Origin: Antitrichia curtipendula
Taxonomy: Eukaryota > Streptophyta > Bryopsida > Hypnales > Leucodontaceae
Direction of reading: 5' to 3'
NCBI GenBank assembly: GCA_951230915.1
Contig: OX579638.1
Coordinates: 6,590,696-6,654,695, forward strand
DNA length: 64,000 nucleotides
The notes beneath the pieces were generated by a model. That model did not search any database. It saw nothing but the letters and a program-made list of their open reading frames with translations, and was not told the origin of the DNA. The position numbers were made by a program, and so were the translations under genes. The number at the start of each line of letters is the position of its first letter. Position 1 is the first letter of the stretch. Positions 63,701-64,000 of this stretch are shown piece after piece.

Positions 63701-63935
63701 CGGGACTTGCACCCCCATTGCCCACGAGCGGAATCGCAGGCTCTCTCGCAGGAAATCCATTCCAGCTGCGCGACGCGAAAAGATGGAGTCTCGGCAGCGT
63801 GAATGCGAAACAGAGGAAGAGAAGAAATGCAGGCACCAGGAGGAAGCGCGGTGCCCGGCGGGTGGTGCCCTTCATGTTCACTCTGTTGAGCACCATCACC
63901 AAAACAATTTTTAGCAGCCGAATTCTCCCAACCAT
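60739..63935 (-). CDS. GT37 fucosyltransferase (xyloglucan fucosyltransferase family), at least 4 exons
   Basis: Exons (minus): 63935-63615, about 62932 or 62889 to 62451, 62107-61767, 61332-60739. The last three junctions agree in phase; the start of exon 2 is unresolved (no acceptor fits exon 1 perfectly, so a small exon may be missing). About 565-575 aa. Exon 1 encodes a short basic tail and one membrane helix (FLLVPAFLLFLCFAFTLP), giving a Golgi type II topology. Exon 2 has LEEYTALHRTC and the donor-binding region GVGLGNKVVLLTSAMLYAIL, then CEPFVGSCWVLDQHFPL. Exon 3 ends VDHRVGIQ, joined to VRFLYG in exon 4. Exon 4 has LVTSLHTALSEELL, LLLSFVDELLVTPLSTFGGL and YDCPHEA. Family members transfer L-fucose from GDP-fucose to xyloglucan galactose or to arabinogalactan proteins; the acceptor here is not known. 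The TM anchor and spacing are family-like, but the sequence is clearly divergent from Arabidopsis FUT1. Confidence 0.88.
63208..63253. repeat. AAG trinucleotide microsatellite in GT37 intron 1
   Basis: About 15 uninterrupted AGA units on the plus strand; polypyrimidine (TTC) on the transcribed-sense strand of the gene. Confidence 0.95.
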
Positions 63936-64000
63936 TTTCCATCGGTTTGCATAGTTTGATCAACTAAGCACTTCAATCAACACCAGAGGACGACTAAGCT

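Overview
This window looks like nuclear DNA of a land plant with a large, AT-rich, transposon-filled genome. The evidence is spliced genes with GT-AG introns, plant-type protein families (DA1 peptidase, GH31 apoplastic glycosidase, GT37 fucosyltransferase, A20/AN1 stress protein), Ty1/copia elements with an initiator-Met-tRNA-type primer site, and many CACTA, hAT, Mutator and Harbinger-type miniature elements. A bryophyte or other non-seed plant is my guess; the sequence does not prove it.

Layout. 1.1-5.5 kb: a decayed 4.4 kb coding region with a ParB-like motif and remnants resembling an amino-methyltransferase. 5.5-13 kb: AT-rich sequence with one small intact A20/AN1 zinc-finger gene and several MITEs. 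13.6-22 kb: hAT-like MITE, then a complete 11-exon DA1-type gene (535 aa) with a long GC-richer leader region. 22-23.7 kb: possible end of a convergent gene and a small inverted-repeat element. 23.7-31.6 kb: a structurally complete Copia element on the minus strand (191 bp LTRs, TCATC target duplication). A 2.1 kb CACTA-type element interrupts its pol region, and an extra antisense ORF carries an RNase H1-type hybrid-binding domain. 33.9-38.7 kb: duplicated segments, then a complete six-exon GH31 gene (927 aa). 39.2-46.9 kb: hAT-like MITE, a 2.1 kb Harbinger-type element, a U2-snRNA-like sequence, a cluster of elements flanked by TTAA, and a 1 kb CACTA-type element. 50-55 kb: decayed Copia on the plus strand. 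55-59 kb: TTAA element and a broken PIF/Harbinger element. 59.7-64 kb: Mutator-like MITE and a GT37 fucosyltransferase gene on the minus strand.

The host genes have plausible separate roles: DA1 limits organ growth, GH31 trims wall xyloglucan or other alpha-glycans in the apoplast, and GT37 adds fucose to wall glycans in the Golgi. GH31 and GT37 could act on the same polymer. The last seven codons plus stop and 3' flank of GT37 are also present just downstream of GH31.

Exon boundaries of the DA1 and GH31 genes were placed by eye. In both, all phases agree and the totals divide by three. The 5' part of GT37 exon 2 is unresolved. Family names rest on motif recognition, not on searches.
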